Assembly: GCF_963576675.1 (NCBI RefSeq)
Contig: NC_088918.1
Location: 56,439,501 to 56,503,500 of the forward strand
From: Euphorbia lathyris
Taxonomy: Eukaryota > Streptophyta > Magnoliopsida > Malpighiales > Euphorbiaceae
Direction: 5' to 3'
Length of the DNA stretch: 64,000 nt
Below are positions 11,880-22,970 of this stretch, piece by piece. Within the stretch, counting starts at the first letter, position 1. Each line of letters begins with the position of its first letter. Both the position numbers and the translations under genes were made by a program. The notes beneath the pieces are model-generated. The model was not told the origin of the DNA. It searched no databases and worked only from the letters and a program-made list of their open reading frames with translations.

Positions 11880-12921
11880 TTTTTTTATAGAAATTGGGAC
11901 GAGACAGAACTTGGGCGGGGTGAGCACCCATGGCCCAAGAACTGTCAAACCCGCAATATATTAATAAAAGAAAAAAGTGAGTGTTTGAACAAGAGAAGAG
12001 GAAGGAGAACAAACAAAAAGAAGGGGGAGGCGAAAAGATATGAAAAGTCAAGAAAAACGCAAGTGTGAAATACTACAAATGTCATCATTGATAAACCTGT
12101 GGCAAAAAGCAGGAGCTGAAGGCCACCAATTGATCACTGAGGAAGAGACTCCAAACTTTGCCAATGCATTGAGAACTCTATTTCCTTCCCTAAAGATGTG
12201 TGAAAACAGAATGTTCATCCTAGAGAAAATGCTGAGACAATGCAACCATTCTTGTCGAATACTCCAAGGAACATCCATGGAACGATGTCTAAGCAGATTA
12301 ACTACGTACATTGAGTCTGGCTCAACCCAAAACTGATGCCAATTTTTCTCCCAAGCAAGTTCAATTGCGAAAATAGCGGCTCTCAATTCAGCCATATAAG
12401 CAAAAGAATGAGGGGTAGAAAAAGCAAAACAACCTTTGGGAAAACCTCGATAGTTGTGAAAAATACCTCCTGCTCGTGCCTCGCCAGGTGTGCCAAAAGC
12501 AGAGCCGTCCACACTGACTTTAACCCAGCCCGGAGGAGGTTTAAGCCAATGGACCGGAATAATGTTGGGAGCAGGAGGTGGCCTAGGAGAAGCCAGAAGA
12601 CGGGATAAGATAACAGCATCTCTCCGTGAAGAGCAAAAACCTTTAGAAGTGGCAAAAGACTCTCGAATCAATCGAAAGAGGGTGATCTTCGAGTGCTGAA
12701 TAGAAGGAGAAACTTCCTTAAAGATTGCTTCATTCCTGCAATGCCATATTAACCAGATGCAAGTGACAGCGACAATACGCAAGATCATCGATACCTGTGA
12801 GCCAAAAAGAATGATACGAAGAGTGCTGAAGAAGTGGATGAATTGGGAATGACAAGACAAAGAGCAGTCAAAATAAATCTCAAGGGCCCTCCAAAGAGAA
12901 TCTTTCCACATGCCAAATTAT
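11880..12921 (-). mobile_element. 5'-truncated LINE (L1 type) with target-site duplication
   Basis: TTTTTTCTAGTA is present on both sides (11868-11879 and 12922-12933), as expected of a target-site duplication. Next to the left copy is a T run (the 3' poly(A) end on the minus strand), then about 150 bp of 3' UTR, then the C-terminal part of a LINE ORF2 carrying RNase H. The 5' end stops abruptly near 12911-12921 inside ORF2. This is typical of incomplete target-primed reverse transcription. The element is about 1.04 kb, so most of the endonuclease-reverse transcriptase coding region was never inserted. Confidence 0.8.
12048..12911 (-). pseudogene. LINE ORF2 C-terminal fragment: zf-RVT tail and RNase H domain
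   Basis: The 287-residue open frame has no true start because it enters from the truncated 5' end. Residues about 125-265 form an RNase H-like domain: GWVKVSVDGSAFG holds the first Asp, AYMAELRAAI the Glu, and WVEPDSMYVV the second Asp. The last acidic position, usually Asp in the N-x-x-A-D-A-L-A motif, is Asn here (NRVLNALAKFG), so the domain is probably inactive. The upstream part (IWLIWHCRNEAIF) matches the linker after the zf-RVT region of plant LINEs. The same module, with its final Asp intact, is found in the old LINE near 57.5-57.9 kb. Confidence 0.8.
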
Positions 12922-13376
12922 TTTTTTCTAGTAAAATAAAGACTACAAAATATTGTTAAATTACGAGTTATTCGAATTAAATCTCTCAAAAATGTATGAA
13001 AACCTCATTTTTAATAAAACTCAATTCAATTGATTTCAATTTTCTCAAATTTTCAAACGAAAATAATAATAATAATAATAATAATAAATGAAATAAATTC
13101 TCCCATAATTAATAAGCAATTAAGGCTAGTAATTAGGGACAAAAAAAAAGAGTCTTCTAGTAAAAACGTTTCAATGCTTTAATTAAAAAAGCTCTTAATT
13201 TTTTTTTCTAAAATTAGCGATTTGAGCTCAATTTACTAATTCAAACCGTTTTTCATTAATCACTTTTATTAAACGATTCGACTAAAACCATCTCAAATGG
13301 TGTTTTTTTTTAAGTTTACTTTACTATTACTTTGCAAGTTTGGCTGTAACCAACCATTAGTAGTAAGCATAGCCTC

Positions 13377-13379
<3 letters not shown>

Positions 13380-13439
<60 letters not shown>
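13380..13439. repeat. TA microsatellite, about 30 repeats
   Basis: An uninterrupted TA run of 60 bp abuts the left end of an Emigrant-like MITE, and its last TA may include that element's TA target duplication. An AAT microsatellite lies just upstream at about 13064-13087. Confidence 0.95.
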
Positions 13440-13443
<4 letters not shown>

Positions 13444-13615
13444 AACCTCGATAAATGAATGTTCGATAAAGTAATAATATCGTTTATATAATAAATTCGT
13501 TCGGTCCCGACTTGGGCCACTGAACTAAAGTAATAAACTCGCTAAATTCATTGAGTAAGAAAAATATTTAAATCCTTAAGGGCCCAGTGAAAATATAAAT
13601 TAATAATTATTGAAT

Positions 13616-13618
<3 letters not shown>
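13438..13618. mobile_element. Left half of an Emigrant-like (pogo-type) MITE, split by later insertions
   Basis: After the TA run comes AGTTAAACCTCGATAAATG. This is close to the terminal repeat of Emigrant-type MITEs (CAGTAAAACCTCTATAAATT) and to the intact relative at 31100-31273. TTCGGTCCCGACTTGGGCCA, shared with that relative (TCTGGTCCCGACTTAGGCCA), confirms the family. The other end of this copy lies nearly 4 kb away at about 17495-17625. Confidence 0.65.
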
Positions 13619-13646
<28 letters not shown>

Positions 13647-13706
13647 GGGAGGGCTCTTGTGAGAACCCTTTTTTAGGTGAGCACATTTCCTTATGGTGAG
13701 AACACT

Positions 13707-16150
13707 CAAAACTACGTAGTTTTGAGTATAAAAATCAATTAAAATCAATAAAAAAAACACTCACTGCTACTTGTGGGATTCAAACTTAGACTCTCCTATC
13801 TACACTTCACCCTACTTACCACTAAGACAATTACTTCTCTTATTCATTATATCACACGCGCTGCTTAATATAACATTATACTAGTAGCTTCTATTGTTTA
13901 ATATTTGACGCATGCACTTATTAATATCGATTAAATATGCATAATAATGAATTATTAATAGAAAAAAAAGAAATGTGCATAATAATGAATTATTAATAGA
14001 ATGAAAAATGAGAAAAACAAAAAACTTGAAAAAAATGCAATAAAAAAGACGAAAAACAAAAAAAAATCGTGATGGAAATATTTCATCACGTTTTTCGAGT
14101 TTTTCGTTTTTCGTATTTTCAAGTTTTAACGTTTTTTTTATTTTTAATGTTTTCTAGTTTTTTTTTGTTTTATCGTTTAATAAGAATTGTGCATAATAAG
14201 TATTAATAACAAAATGCAAGAGTTAGTCGTAATGAGGATTCATGTCTATTATTTATGTAATGCTCATTACATAAATATGTAAAGAAAACTTGAGTGATGT
14301 ATTTGTGATTCTAAAATCTAAGAACATGCTCTAATTTTTTATTTATTTAATTCATTTATATTTTTGTAATTTATGTTATATAAGAAAATATATTTTTTAA
14401 AACATACGTTAGAACATATATTTTAACTTTTAAAACACGAACTATGAAGTTTAGAACATACGACATATTTTTTAGAACATACGATATGTTTTTTAGAACA
14501 TGTGTTATGTTTTTTCGAACATGAGTTATAAATTATATTATAGAACAAATGAAAAAACGATCCAGATATCTACTGATTTTTTTAGAACATTATACTTAAT
14601 TTTTGGAACACAAACTATATATTTTTTTAAAAAAACGTTAGAACATATATTTTAACTTTTAAAACACGAACTATGAAGTTTAGAACATACGACATATTTT
14701 TTAGAACATAAGTTATGTTTTTTAGAACATGTGTTATGTTTTTTCGAACATGAGTTATAAATTATATTATAGAACAAATGAAAAAACGATCGAGATATCT
14801 ACTGATTTTTTTATAACATTATACTTAATTTTTGGAACACAAATATAAACTTTAGAACATACGTTATGTTTTTTAGAATATGAGTTATAAATTATATTAT
14901 AGAACAAATGCAAAAATGATCCATATATTTATTTTTTTTTAAAACATTATACTTAATTTTTAGAACACAAATTATAAAGTTTAGAACATATGTAACAATG
15001 GTGCCTTCTATGGTTACTTTGTTTTTGACAAAGTACCATTACTTGGTGTGTTTTCACCGTTGGATGATGGAGTGTAAAATTAATCCAATAAGCAGCATCG
15101 ATTTTTTTTAAAATTTTCCTACTCAAAACTACGTAGTTTTGAGTGTAAAAATTAATTAAAAAACGCTGATGTTGCTGTTAGGGTTCAAACCCTAACCTCT
15201 TCACTTACACTCCACACTCCTTACCACTGAGCCATTTGCTTTTCTTGTGTATTATGTTGCGCACTGCTTAATATACCAATGCCCTTGTAGCTTCTATTGT
15301 TTAATATTTGATGCATGCACTTATTAATATTGATTAAATTTGCATAATAATAAATTATTAATAGAAAAAAAAAGAAATTTGCATAATAATGAATTATTAA
15401 TAGAAAGAAAATGTCCATAATAATGAATTATTAATAGAAAAAATCCAAAAACATGCTCCAATTTCTTATTTATTTAATTCCTTTATATTTTTGTAATTTA
15501 TGTTATATAAGAAAATATATTTTTTAAAACATACGTTAGAACATATATTTTAACTTTTAAAACACGAACTATGAAGTTTAGAATGTACGACATATTTTTT
15601 AGAACATACGTTATGTTTTTTAGAACATGTGTTATGTTTTTTCGAACATGAGTTATAAATTATATTATAGAACAAATGAAAAAACGATCCAGATATCTAC
15701 TGATTTTTTAGAATATTATACTTAATTTTTAGAACACAAACTATATATTTTTTAAAACATACGTTATAACATATATTTTAACTTTTAAAACACGAACTAT
15801 GAAGTTAGAACGTACGACATATTTTTTAGAACATACGTTATGTTTTTTAGAACACGTGTTATGTTTTTTCGAATATGAGTTATAAATTATATTATAGAAC
15901 AAGTGAAAAAACGATCCAGATATCTACTGCTTTTTTTAGAAAATTATACTTAATTTTTGGAACACAAACTATAAACTTTAGAACATATGTTATATTTTTT
16001 AGAACATACGTTATGTTATTTAGAATGTGAGTTTTTTTTTAACAAAAAAAATGGCCCATATATTTACTATTTTTTTTAAAACATTATCTTAATTTTTAGA
16101 ACACAAATTATAAAGTTTAGAACATATGTAACAATATTTAGAACATCGTC
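13707..16150. repeat. Two direct copies of an about 1-kb unit inside the foldback element, with shorter repeats inside each
   Basis: The segment that starts with CAAAACTACGTAGTTTTGAG (13707) recurs at 15123. The two units then run parallel through the tRNA-like segment and the inner repeats (14339-14990 against 15468-16130). Within unit 1, a block of about 233 bp built of TTTTTTAGAACATACGTTATG-like steps is itself repeated (14399 and 14632). The left part of the element was therefore duplicated after or during its formation. Confidence 0.75.
15181..15234 (-). other. tRNA-like A/B box segment, inner copy
   Basis: On the minus strand TGGCTCAGTGG (A box-like) lies at 15234-15224 and GGGTTTGAACCC (B box-like) at 15192-15181. 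The total span is 54 bp, equal to the copy in the right arm. A more decayed copy is present in the left arm at about 13770-13830, where the B box reads GTTTGAATCCC. Confidence 0.55.
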
Positions 16151-16395
16151 CTTAACAATTTAAAACATAAATTACAAAAATATAGAGGAATTAAATAAAT
16201 AAGAAATTAGAGCATGTTCTTGGTTTTTTTTTCTATTAATAATTAATTATTATGCACATTTGTTTTTTTCTATTAATAATTATTATGTGAATTTAATCAA
16301 TATTAATAAGTGCATGCATCAAATATTAAACAATAGAAGCTACAAGGACATTGGTATATTAATCAGCGCGCGGCAAAATACACAAGAGAAACAAA

Positions 16396-16449
16396 TGGCT
16401 CAGTGGTAAGTAGTGTGGAGTGTGAGTGAGGAGGTCAGGGTTTGAACCC
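16396..16449 (+). other. tRNA-like A/B box segment in the right arm of the foldback element
   Basis: TGGCTCAGTGG at 16396-16406 fits the pol III A box, and GGGTTTGAACCC at 16438-16449 fits the B box with a five-base-pair T-arm-like hairpin. The A-to-B spacing is about 43 nt, close to that of a tRNA. No acceptor stem or anticodon arm could be paired, so this is not a tRNA gene. It looks like a SINE-type or tRNA-derived head captured by the DNA element. Confidence 0.55.
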
Positions 16450-16582
16450 TAGCAATCAGCGTTTTTTAATTAATTTTTACACTCAAAACTACGTAGTTTT
16501 GAGTGGTTCTCACCTAAGGAGTGTTCTCACCTAAGGGAGGGTTCTCACTTGATCCCTCCCATATATATATATATATATATAT

Positions 16583-17272
16583 GTACCGCTTGCCGTCTCG
16601 ATCTTCCTCCCCGGCAGGCACGGGCCCGTTGCCCAGCTGCTTAGGGCTCGGTGGCATTCCACAATGCCTACATAACTTCCGGGATGGCCAACGTCGTGTT
16701 GAACAGTAAAATGACGAAAATGCCCTTTGTGGCATTTCTTGCACATATGGTCGACTAGTCACGGGCAGTCTTTTACGTGACTTTCTACGGACCGTGACAT
16801 CCTCCCCCACTTGATTCGGCGACGTCCTCGTAGCCGTCTGAGGTAGGTTCTTTGTTGGTTGCCTCTGGTTGCGTCCCATTCGGCAGTATTTCTCCTTGTT
16901 GGCCAATTTCTCCACGGAACTTGCTCATTGTCCCGCTGACTCAGAGCTTCGTCGGTCATTCTCGACCTTCTTCGACCTTAGCGGAAGCGTTTTGTCTGGT
17001 TGCACGCTCAATGGTGCTGAACCACTTGATTCTTCGGTGCGCATACTGAAAGTCATGGCACCAATCTGCTGCATGGAGCCCATCTGTTCTGGCTCCTCTA
17101 GTCCCTTGCCCCCTTTGTATTGGAGAACAAGAGAATTCTTGTACGGGCAGTCGCGGGTGTAATGGCCTGTTCCCTTACAATTGAAACAAGGTCTTAATGG
17201 CTTAGAGAAGTTACCTTGATGGGCATCGCCGCTCTTCGACTTCCCATTCCCCTTCTCGCTTCGGTTGTCCCG
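16583..17272 (-). pseudogene. Ty3-gypsy gag/pol fragment with CCHC zinc knuckle
   Basis: The minus strand reads PCFNCKGTGHYTRDCPYKNS, a C-x2-C-x4-H-x4-C nucleocapsid knuckle. A Gln/Met-rich linker and then a piece with CKKCHKGHFRHF follow in shifted frames. The GC content (about 55%) is far above the flanks. The fragment is bounded on both sides by AT runs (16561-16582 and 17273-17291), with no LTR, protease or RT, so it is an isolated piece of a gypsy element. Confidence 0.65.
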
Positions 17273-17494
17273 CTATATATATATATATATAGACCAAAAC
17301 ATTTGAATCAATCAACTAGAAGTCATTTTTTCTGAAAAAAATGCAATAGTTGATTGTTTTTTCTTTCCACCTAAACCAAAATGAATACCATCCTTAACTT
17401 TTTATAGTGCAAACATAACTTCTGGTATATTTTACTCATGTTGTAGCAAGTAGTTGTTTAAGGTGACCATTGATTGAAAGGTCTCTATGAAAAA

Positions 17495-17625
17495 TTATCT
17501 ATAAAATAATAAATATTGATTTATCGATAAATGAATAATTTATTCATTTATTGATAAATAAATAATCTCGCTTAATGAATATTTTTTTCCGGTCCCAAGA
17601 ATATGCATTTATCGAGATTTTACTG
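17495..17625. mobile_element. Right half of the split Emigrant-like MITE
   Basis: TTCCGGTCCCAAGAATATGCATTTATCGAGATTTTACTG followed by TA forms the inverted partner of the terminus at 13438. With both halves joined the element would be about 300 bp, near the size expected for this MITE family. The 3.9 kb between the halves is the foldback element, the gypsy fragment and AT runs. Confidence 0.6.
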
Positions 17626-18040
17626 TAAGTGATTTGTAAATAGGGTGATATATAAAACTGATTTCTAATTTTTCATTATCAGACATTAATATGAAAACTC
17701 ATGATTTACAAAGCGTGCGTTAAGATATGATCAGACAAATGATAAATGGCACCAGAACTTTTGAAGTACTTTCAGAGATTTATTGGGTAAATTACATACG
17801 TGGCGTACAACCTTTACCCCAAATCACACTTTGGTGTACAACGAAAATTTTGTCACATACATCGTACGAGCTTCAGGTGACCTCCCACTAAAGTGTACAG
17901 CTGGTTTTTTTGTGACTGGTCAACGCAAGTCAACGCTGTCACATCATTAATTTGACTATTCTAAAAGTCAAAATTTGACTTACCTATTGTGAAATTACTA
18001 AAATGTACCCATCTCCTTCCTTGTAACTCCCCCCTCTCAT

Positions 18041-18797
18041 ATTTTCATTGTTATTCAAGTTCACTCAAATGAAGTTTAAGGGGAGAAGGTCTTCATTCTC
18101 TCTAGATTCCTCTACTTTCTTCTTTTCCTTTCCTTCCCCCAGATCCGCCGGCCACCACCCCTCTTCTCCCCCCTTTCCTGCACCCGACCCATCTCCCTTT
18201 CCATTTCTTTGGAAAATATCCGGCTTTGCCCAAATCTCACAGCAAAGTCCAAGTTTAATTCTATCTAGTTGAGGAGGAAGAAGGAAGCTTGCCTTCATTC
18301 TTCCTCCTCCCCCTGTTCTTATTTTTCTGTTGTATAAGTTGTTTTCCTTTTGTTTGTATCATTTTATTTTGGTTGGATCTGACATATTTTATCCGATCTC
18401 TGGATCTGTTTGACTTGCATCTGTTTGTTAAAATCTTTGTTTTTGTAACATTTTCTGTTGTAGCAAGAGGTAGATCTTATCCGTAGATCACTGGATCTAC
18501 GTGGTTGCAAAAGAAGGGACTTAGATCCGGTGTTTCATAATGGGTTAAAGGATGAAGATTGGACTACAGTTGCCCCACTGCGATTCTGGGGTTATGATAA
18601 ATATATGTTTCAACGATCTTCTATTTTAGATGTACCTTTCATGGTTTTTTTGCTTTTTGTAGTCTTTTTCTTGCCTTTGTGGACCATGTAATAGGCTTAG
18701 CATATATGTATGTGAGGTTTTATTTCTTACTATTTTCATGTTGTACTATCAATCTTATTATTATCTAATGAAATTGTAGCATTCTCATAAAAAAAAC
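18041..18797 (+). mobile_element. Retroposon-like insertion with poly(A) tail inside the left MULE arm
   Basis: The inverted-repeat match between the MULE arms breaks after CTCCCCCCTCTCA (18028-18040) and resumes at CTTCTCCCTCTCA (18798-), a likely imperfect target duplication. Between them lies a stretch that ends in an AATGAAATTG signal-like motif and an A run (18790-18797), as a non-LTR retroposon would. No protein is recognisable. It could be a short non-autonomous LINE derivative. Confidence 0.5.
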
Positions 18798-19444
18798 TTC
18801 TCCCTCTCACTCTATTCCTTTCTCTCTTTAACTCCACCATAACACCACCGTCACCTGAGCTGGAGCTTCTTTGTTCTTCGCCTTTGCTTTTCCTCCTCTT
18901 TCATCGCCTTTGTTCTTCGTTCCTTTTCTCGCCTCCTCCATCTACTTTCTGAGCGTTGTTCTTTTTCTCGCCTCCTCCGTCACTGCTGATGACTTCTTTC
19001 TTTGCATCGTTTTTCTCGCCTCCTCCGTTACCAGATCTTTTCCGTCGCCGACTACAATGTTCTCAACTCCTGTTAATCAGTAATGTCAGTTTTAATTGGA
19101 AAAACGATTTGTATAATCTCCAAGATTAAAATATTCTAAAATTGATCTGCCTTTGATTTTTTTTTTGATGATCTTCTGCATTTTGTTAATGCAACCATCA
19201 CTAAGTTTTTTATTTTTCTGAACAGAACATCACAATGAGTTCTGATTTTCAAATTAGTTAAATCACTTTAATAAAAGTTTGATCTTCCATTCAACACATC
19301 GCAATCAGAAACGAATTTAAATTCATTTTTTTATCATTATTTTACCTCTTTAGGTGGTGGTTTCTTCACCTCCGGTTTCTTCTCGGCGGCTTTCTCCTAT
19401 GGTTTCTTCCCCTTCGGTTATAGGGAGAGGTGAGCTGATGATAA

Positions 19445-19985
19445 TGTTAGGCAAACGTAATTCTGTCTTAAAAATGTTAGACAAACGATTACGCCTGTCT
19501 TAAAAATGTTAGATGTGATTAACCAAAAAAACAAAACGAACACAGAAAAATATATAAACAGTAAATACTATAAATCAAAAGGAAAGAGATAGATAAATCT
19601 GAGGCCTGTATTAGCAGTTTCCTTAAGACAGATGTCGTCGCTATTGACGATCGTCTCCCAGGATACAACAGATTACGCAAGCGAACTCAAACCGTGTGTA
19701 GCCTAGTTATCACCGGAGTAGGAAAACAAGAACAATATGAACAGGCAAAGAGTATTTTGAAAAACTTCAACAACAGCTTTCAACAACTTGTGAATTTTGA
19801 CAATCCATTCTATATAAATAGAACTCGAAAGGATATGTCATTTCACGAACAAACACGACTGTACATGGACAGACATGACTGTTTATGTACGAACACGACT
19901 GTTCACGAAGGACACGATTGTTCATGAAAGGAGGTGTTTGTTGGTATTAAAATTAACAAATAATTTTATTCAAAATTTTCCAACA
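19445..19985 (-). repeat. Copia LTR A (541 bp)
   Basis: Read on the minus strand it starts TGTTGGAAAATTTTGAATAA and ends GCCTAACA. The tract just upstream on that strand is GTGGGGGAT, the polypurine tract. The U5 end contains two tandem units of about 30 bp (TGTTAGACAAACG...CTGTCTTAA). The middle holds several CGTGTTCGT/CATGAACAG-type short repeats. It matches LTR C along its length. Confidence 0.75.
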
Positions 19986-21935
19986 ATCCCCCACATGAAT
20001 AAAATTAAAACCAAGACGATTAGGATGTGGTGATAACTTTCTACAGAAGATATCTGCATAGGATAGGTAGCTAATGTGCCTTGAACCTTCCCTTGTGAAA
20101 GTATATTTACTTTACTGGCTGATTAGTAGACGCGATGTCTTTGAACTATTCTGCCGTTTGTGTAAACGATGATATACCCCACACAGATATCAACATAACA
20201 CCGTATGGTTCTCATGGTTATGTTCGTTATGGTCATGAACATCGCCTGGTTCTGCGAGAGTTTAAGAGAACTAGGCCCCACACTAGTCTCCATCGAAGCG
20301 ACCCCACTTCACTCTGACATAGGTGATTTATTTGCTCATAATACTGACGCACAATGTATCATTAAAAGCATATCGCTTAACCTTTTTCCGTTGGTGTCAT
20401 TGTTTACATCTAGGAATGGACGAGGGTTTAACCCCTACAATGAACGTGCAAGGTTTATGCAATTAGGTTGTCCCTTTGAACCTAGATCTTGGGATCTCCA
20501 GTCAACTAGGTAGGGTTTTCCTTCACATAACGCCTCTTCTCTATGGGCTTTAGTCCAATTCCTTTCGATGATTTTTCAATTTGATCTCGGTTTAACCTCT
20601 AGGTTAGCGGATCCGCTGTGTTATCCTTTGATTCTACAAAATCAACAAGGAAGACACTCGTTGAGATCAATTGACTAACGGTGTTATCACACGGAAGCTT
20701 TTCTACCTGTAACTCATCATAAAGAAGCTTTTTATACCGCATATTCACCGACTGATATGATATTTTTCGTTGATTCCATCATTGTGACATACTTATTTTA
20801 AGGCAATTTGATTTCTACATTTTTAGTGACTTTCATAAATTAAATCTAGCAAACTAATGTTCATCTACCAGCGTCTAACTCGGCTAGATAACATCTCTGC
20901 TCATACTTGTCAATTTATGACATTTCACATTTCTAAAGTAAATCCATCCTTGCGCGCGAGAATATCAAATATGGAATTTTCGCATATCATCAACATTTGT
21001 ATAGAAAACGTATTTTCTTTTATCACAAAGTCTTTAAAATTCATACTAATGGATTTCCCTAGACTTTTAGTGTGACTTACACGTTGCCACTGGTACAAGT
21101 AGACCTAAAGCCTATGAAGTGACCATGTTCTTAAAACTGGATCCATCTTCAATTAACACATGTACCAACACATGCCAAAAGGCAATCAATCTGTTTAAAC
21201 AAACAGAGACAAGACAGTAATTAACAACTTTCTCTTCCTGTAATCCAAACAAACCATGTTAGAATCAGAAAATCATTATCTATTTAAACAAATAGATATA
21301 TAACAAATAATTAACAAAAATAAAACTATTTATGTAAAGTTGTCCTCCAATCTGTCCCGATATAATATTTCATTTGTACTCTGTTCGTCAAAATAATGTA
21401 TCAAATTTTTCCCGTACATCTCTTTGGAAAAATTACTCTGTTAGTCTAAAAAGACAAACGAAACAGAAATAATAATAATAATAATAATAATATAAAATTA
21501 TTATTAAAACTGTAATTAGGTAATAACGAATTGCAAAACGGCCGGATTAATAACATTTGATATCCGTCACTTTGCTATACATAGTCATCTTCTTCTTGAA
21601 GAATTTGAAAACTTGATGTAACATGAAGTCTTTAGTGGAAGCAGTAATCAAATTGATTTCAATACCAATATAATCACTACTGCTATGATCCTTAGAATAA
21701 CTACCAAAGGCTTAACACCAAACCAGAAAACTATCTCTGTTTTTTTTTATCACACAACAATAATTATTTCCAATATAAGTAAAGCACAATGACTTTAAAG
21801 GAAATTTCTTTTTACATGGACATGAACAACATATTAAACTCAGGTCCAAAACAAAGCAAAAAATTTAGAATTGTCTTACTGTTTCTTCTGTGTATTTCTG
21901 GAGATCACAAAATAATAAATAATTTGTCTTAAGAA
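19986..21935 (-). mobile_element. Internal region of a non-autonomous copia derivative (copy A), with pol 3' remnant and leader
   Basis: On the minus strand the part next to the LTR is the conserved post-pol region. Before it is a remnant of the RNase H C-terminus, near 20515-20640 ([29 protein letters not shown]). Upstream of that the sequence is no longer pol but unassigned DNA shared with copy C. From about 21600 to 21935 it resembles the leader that lies ahead of gag at 27021-27633, so LTR B may serve both as the 3' LTR of the gag-pol copy and the 5' LTR of this one. Confidence 0.55.
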
Positions 21936-22464
21936 TGTTAAATTCTTAAGAAAACAATACATCTGGAAAATCACACAACATACATCTGTCTTAAGATTGT
22001 TAGAACATGATTAAACCAAAAACAAAAAAACACAAAAAGAAACATGAACAGTAAATAATAAATTAAAAAGGAAAGAGTTTAGACAAATCTGAGGCCTGTA
22101 TTAGCAGTTTCCTTAAGACAGATGTTGTCGCTATTGACAATCGTCTCCCAGGATACAACAGATACGCAAGCGAACTCTTACCGAGTGTATAATAGCTATC
22201 ACCAGAGTAGAACAAAACAACACGTACAGAGACAAGAAATATTTAGAGAATAATTTTTCAAAGTAACTTCAATCTGATAGCTCTATCATGTATATATAGA
22301 ACTTGAATAAACATGTATGTTCTCGAATGAACATGACTATTCATGAACGAACGCGACTGTTCATGAACTGACACGACTAATCATGAACGAACACAACTGT
22401 TCATGAACCAGGATGACTATTGGAATTGATACTAATTTCATTTATATATATAAATTTTCCAACA
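21936..22464 (-). repeat. Copia LTR B (about 529 bp)
   Basis: The start on the minus strand, TGTTGGAAAATTTATATATA, follows the tract GTGGGGGAT, and the body shares GTATCCTGGGAGACGAT with LTRs A and C. It is clearly more diverged than A and C are from each other. The U5 end is placed at TGTTAAATTC (21936) by comparison; the exact end is uncertain because the repeat units there are degenerate. Confidence 0.6.
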
Positions 22465-22970
22465 ATCCCCCACATAAATGAAATTGGAAACGAGACAATT
22501 AGGATGTGGTGATAACTTTCTACAACTGATATCTACATAGGATAGGTAGCTAATGTGCCTTGAACCTTCCCTTGTGAAAGTATATTTACTTTACTGACTG
22601 ACTAGTAGACGCGATGCTTTGAACTATTCTGCCGTTTATGTAAGCGATGATATACCCCACACAGATACCAACATAACCCGGTTAGGTTCTCATGGTTATG
22701 TTCGTTATGGTCATGAACATCGCCTGGTTCTGCGAGAGTTTAAGATAACTAGGCCCCACTAGTCTCCATTGAAGCGACCCCACTTCACTCTAACATAGGT
22801 GATTTTATTTGCTCAGAATTTCCGACGCATAATGTATCATTAAAAGCATATAGCTTAACCTTACTGTTTACATCTAGGAATGGACTAGGGTTTAACCCCC
22901 TACAGTGAACGCGTAAGGTTTATGCAATTAGGTTGTCCCTTTGAACCTAGATATTGGGATCTCCAATTAA
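22465..22970 (-). other. Post-pol non-coding region of the gag-pol copia
   Basis: The stretch lies between the pol stop and the polypurine tract. It is well matched to the corresponding regions of copies A (19986-20513) and C (29046-29573), better than the LTRs are. No sense-strand protein is encoded. Confidence 0.6.

Larger units (their letters stand above)
13647..16560. mobile_element. Foldback DNA element with long terminal inverted repeats, inserted in a TA tract
   Basis: The left end reads GGGAGGGCTCTTGTGAGAACCC and the right end is its inverted counterpart, GGGTTCTCACTTGATCCCTCCC. The arms stay homologous for about 400 bp or more, including the palindrome CAAAACTACGTAGTTTTG, a tRNA-like segment and an AT-rich inner part. 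Both ends abut AT dinucleotide runs (13619-13646 and 16561-16582), so any target duplication cannot be told apart from the microsatellite. No transposase is encoded. The interior is a direct duplication of about 1 kb. The superfamily is not clear: long arms suggest a Mutator- or foldback-type element. Confidence 0.75.

Noticed and set aside
13293..13520. ORF with a long Tyr-Ile repeat
   Set aside because: It is a translation of the TA microsatellite.
16396..16449. Possible tRNA gene
   Set aside because: A and B boxes are good, but no acceptor stem or anticodon arm can be formed.
20205..20513. 102-codon ORF on the + strand, repeated at 29046-29354
   Set aside because: It is antisense to the copia post-pol region and conserved because the element is; it has no known domain. 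Kept as a finding about conservation, not as a gene.
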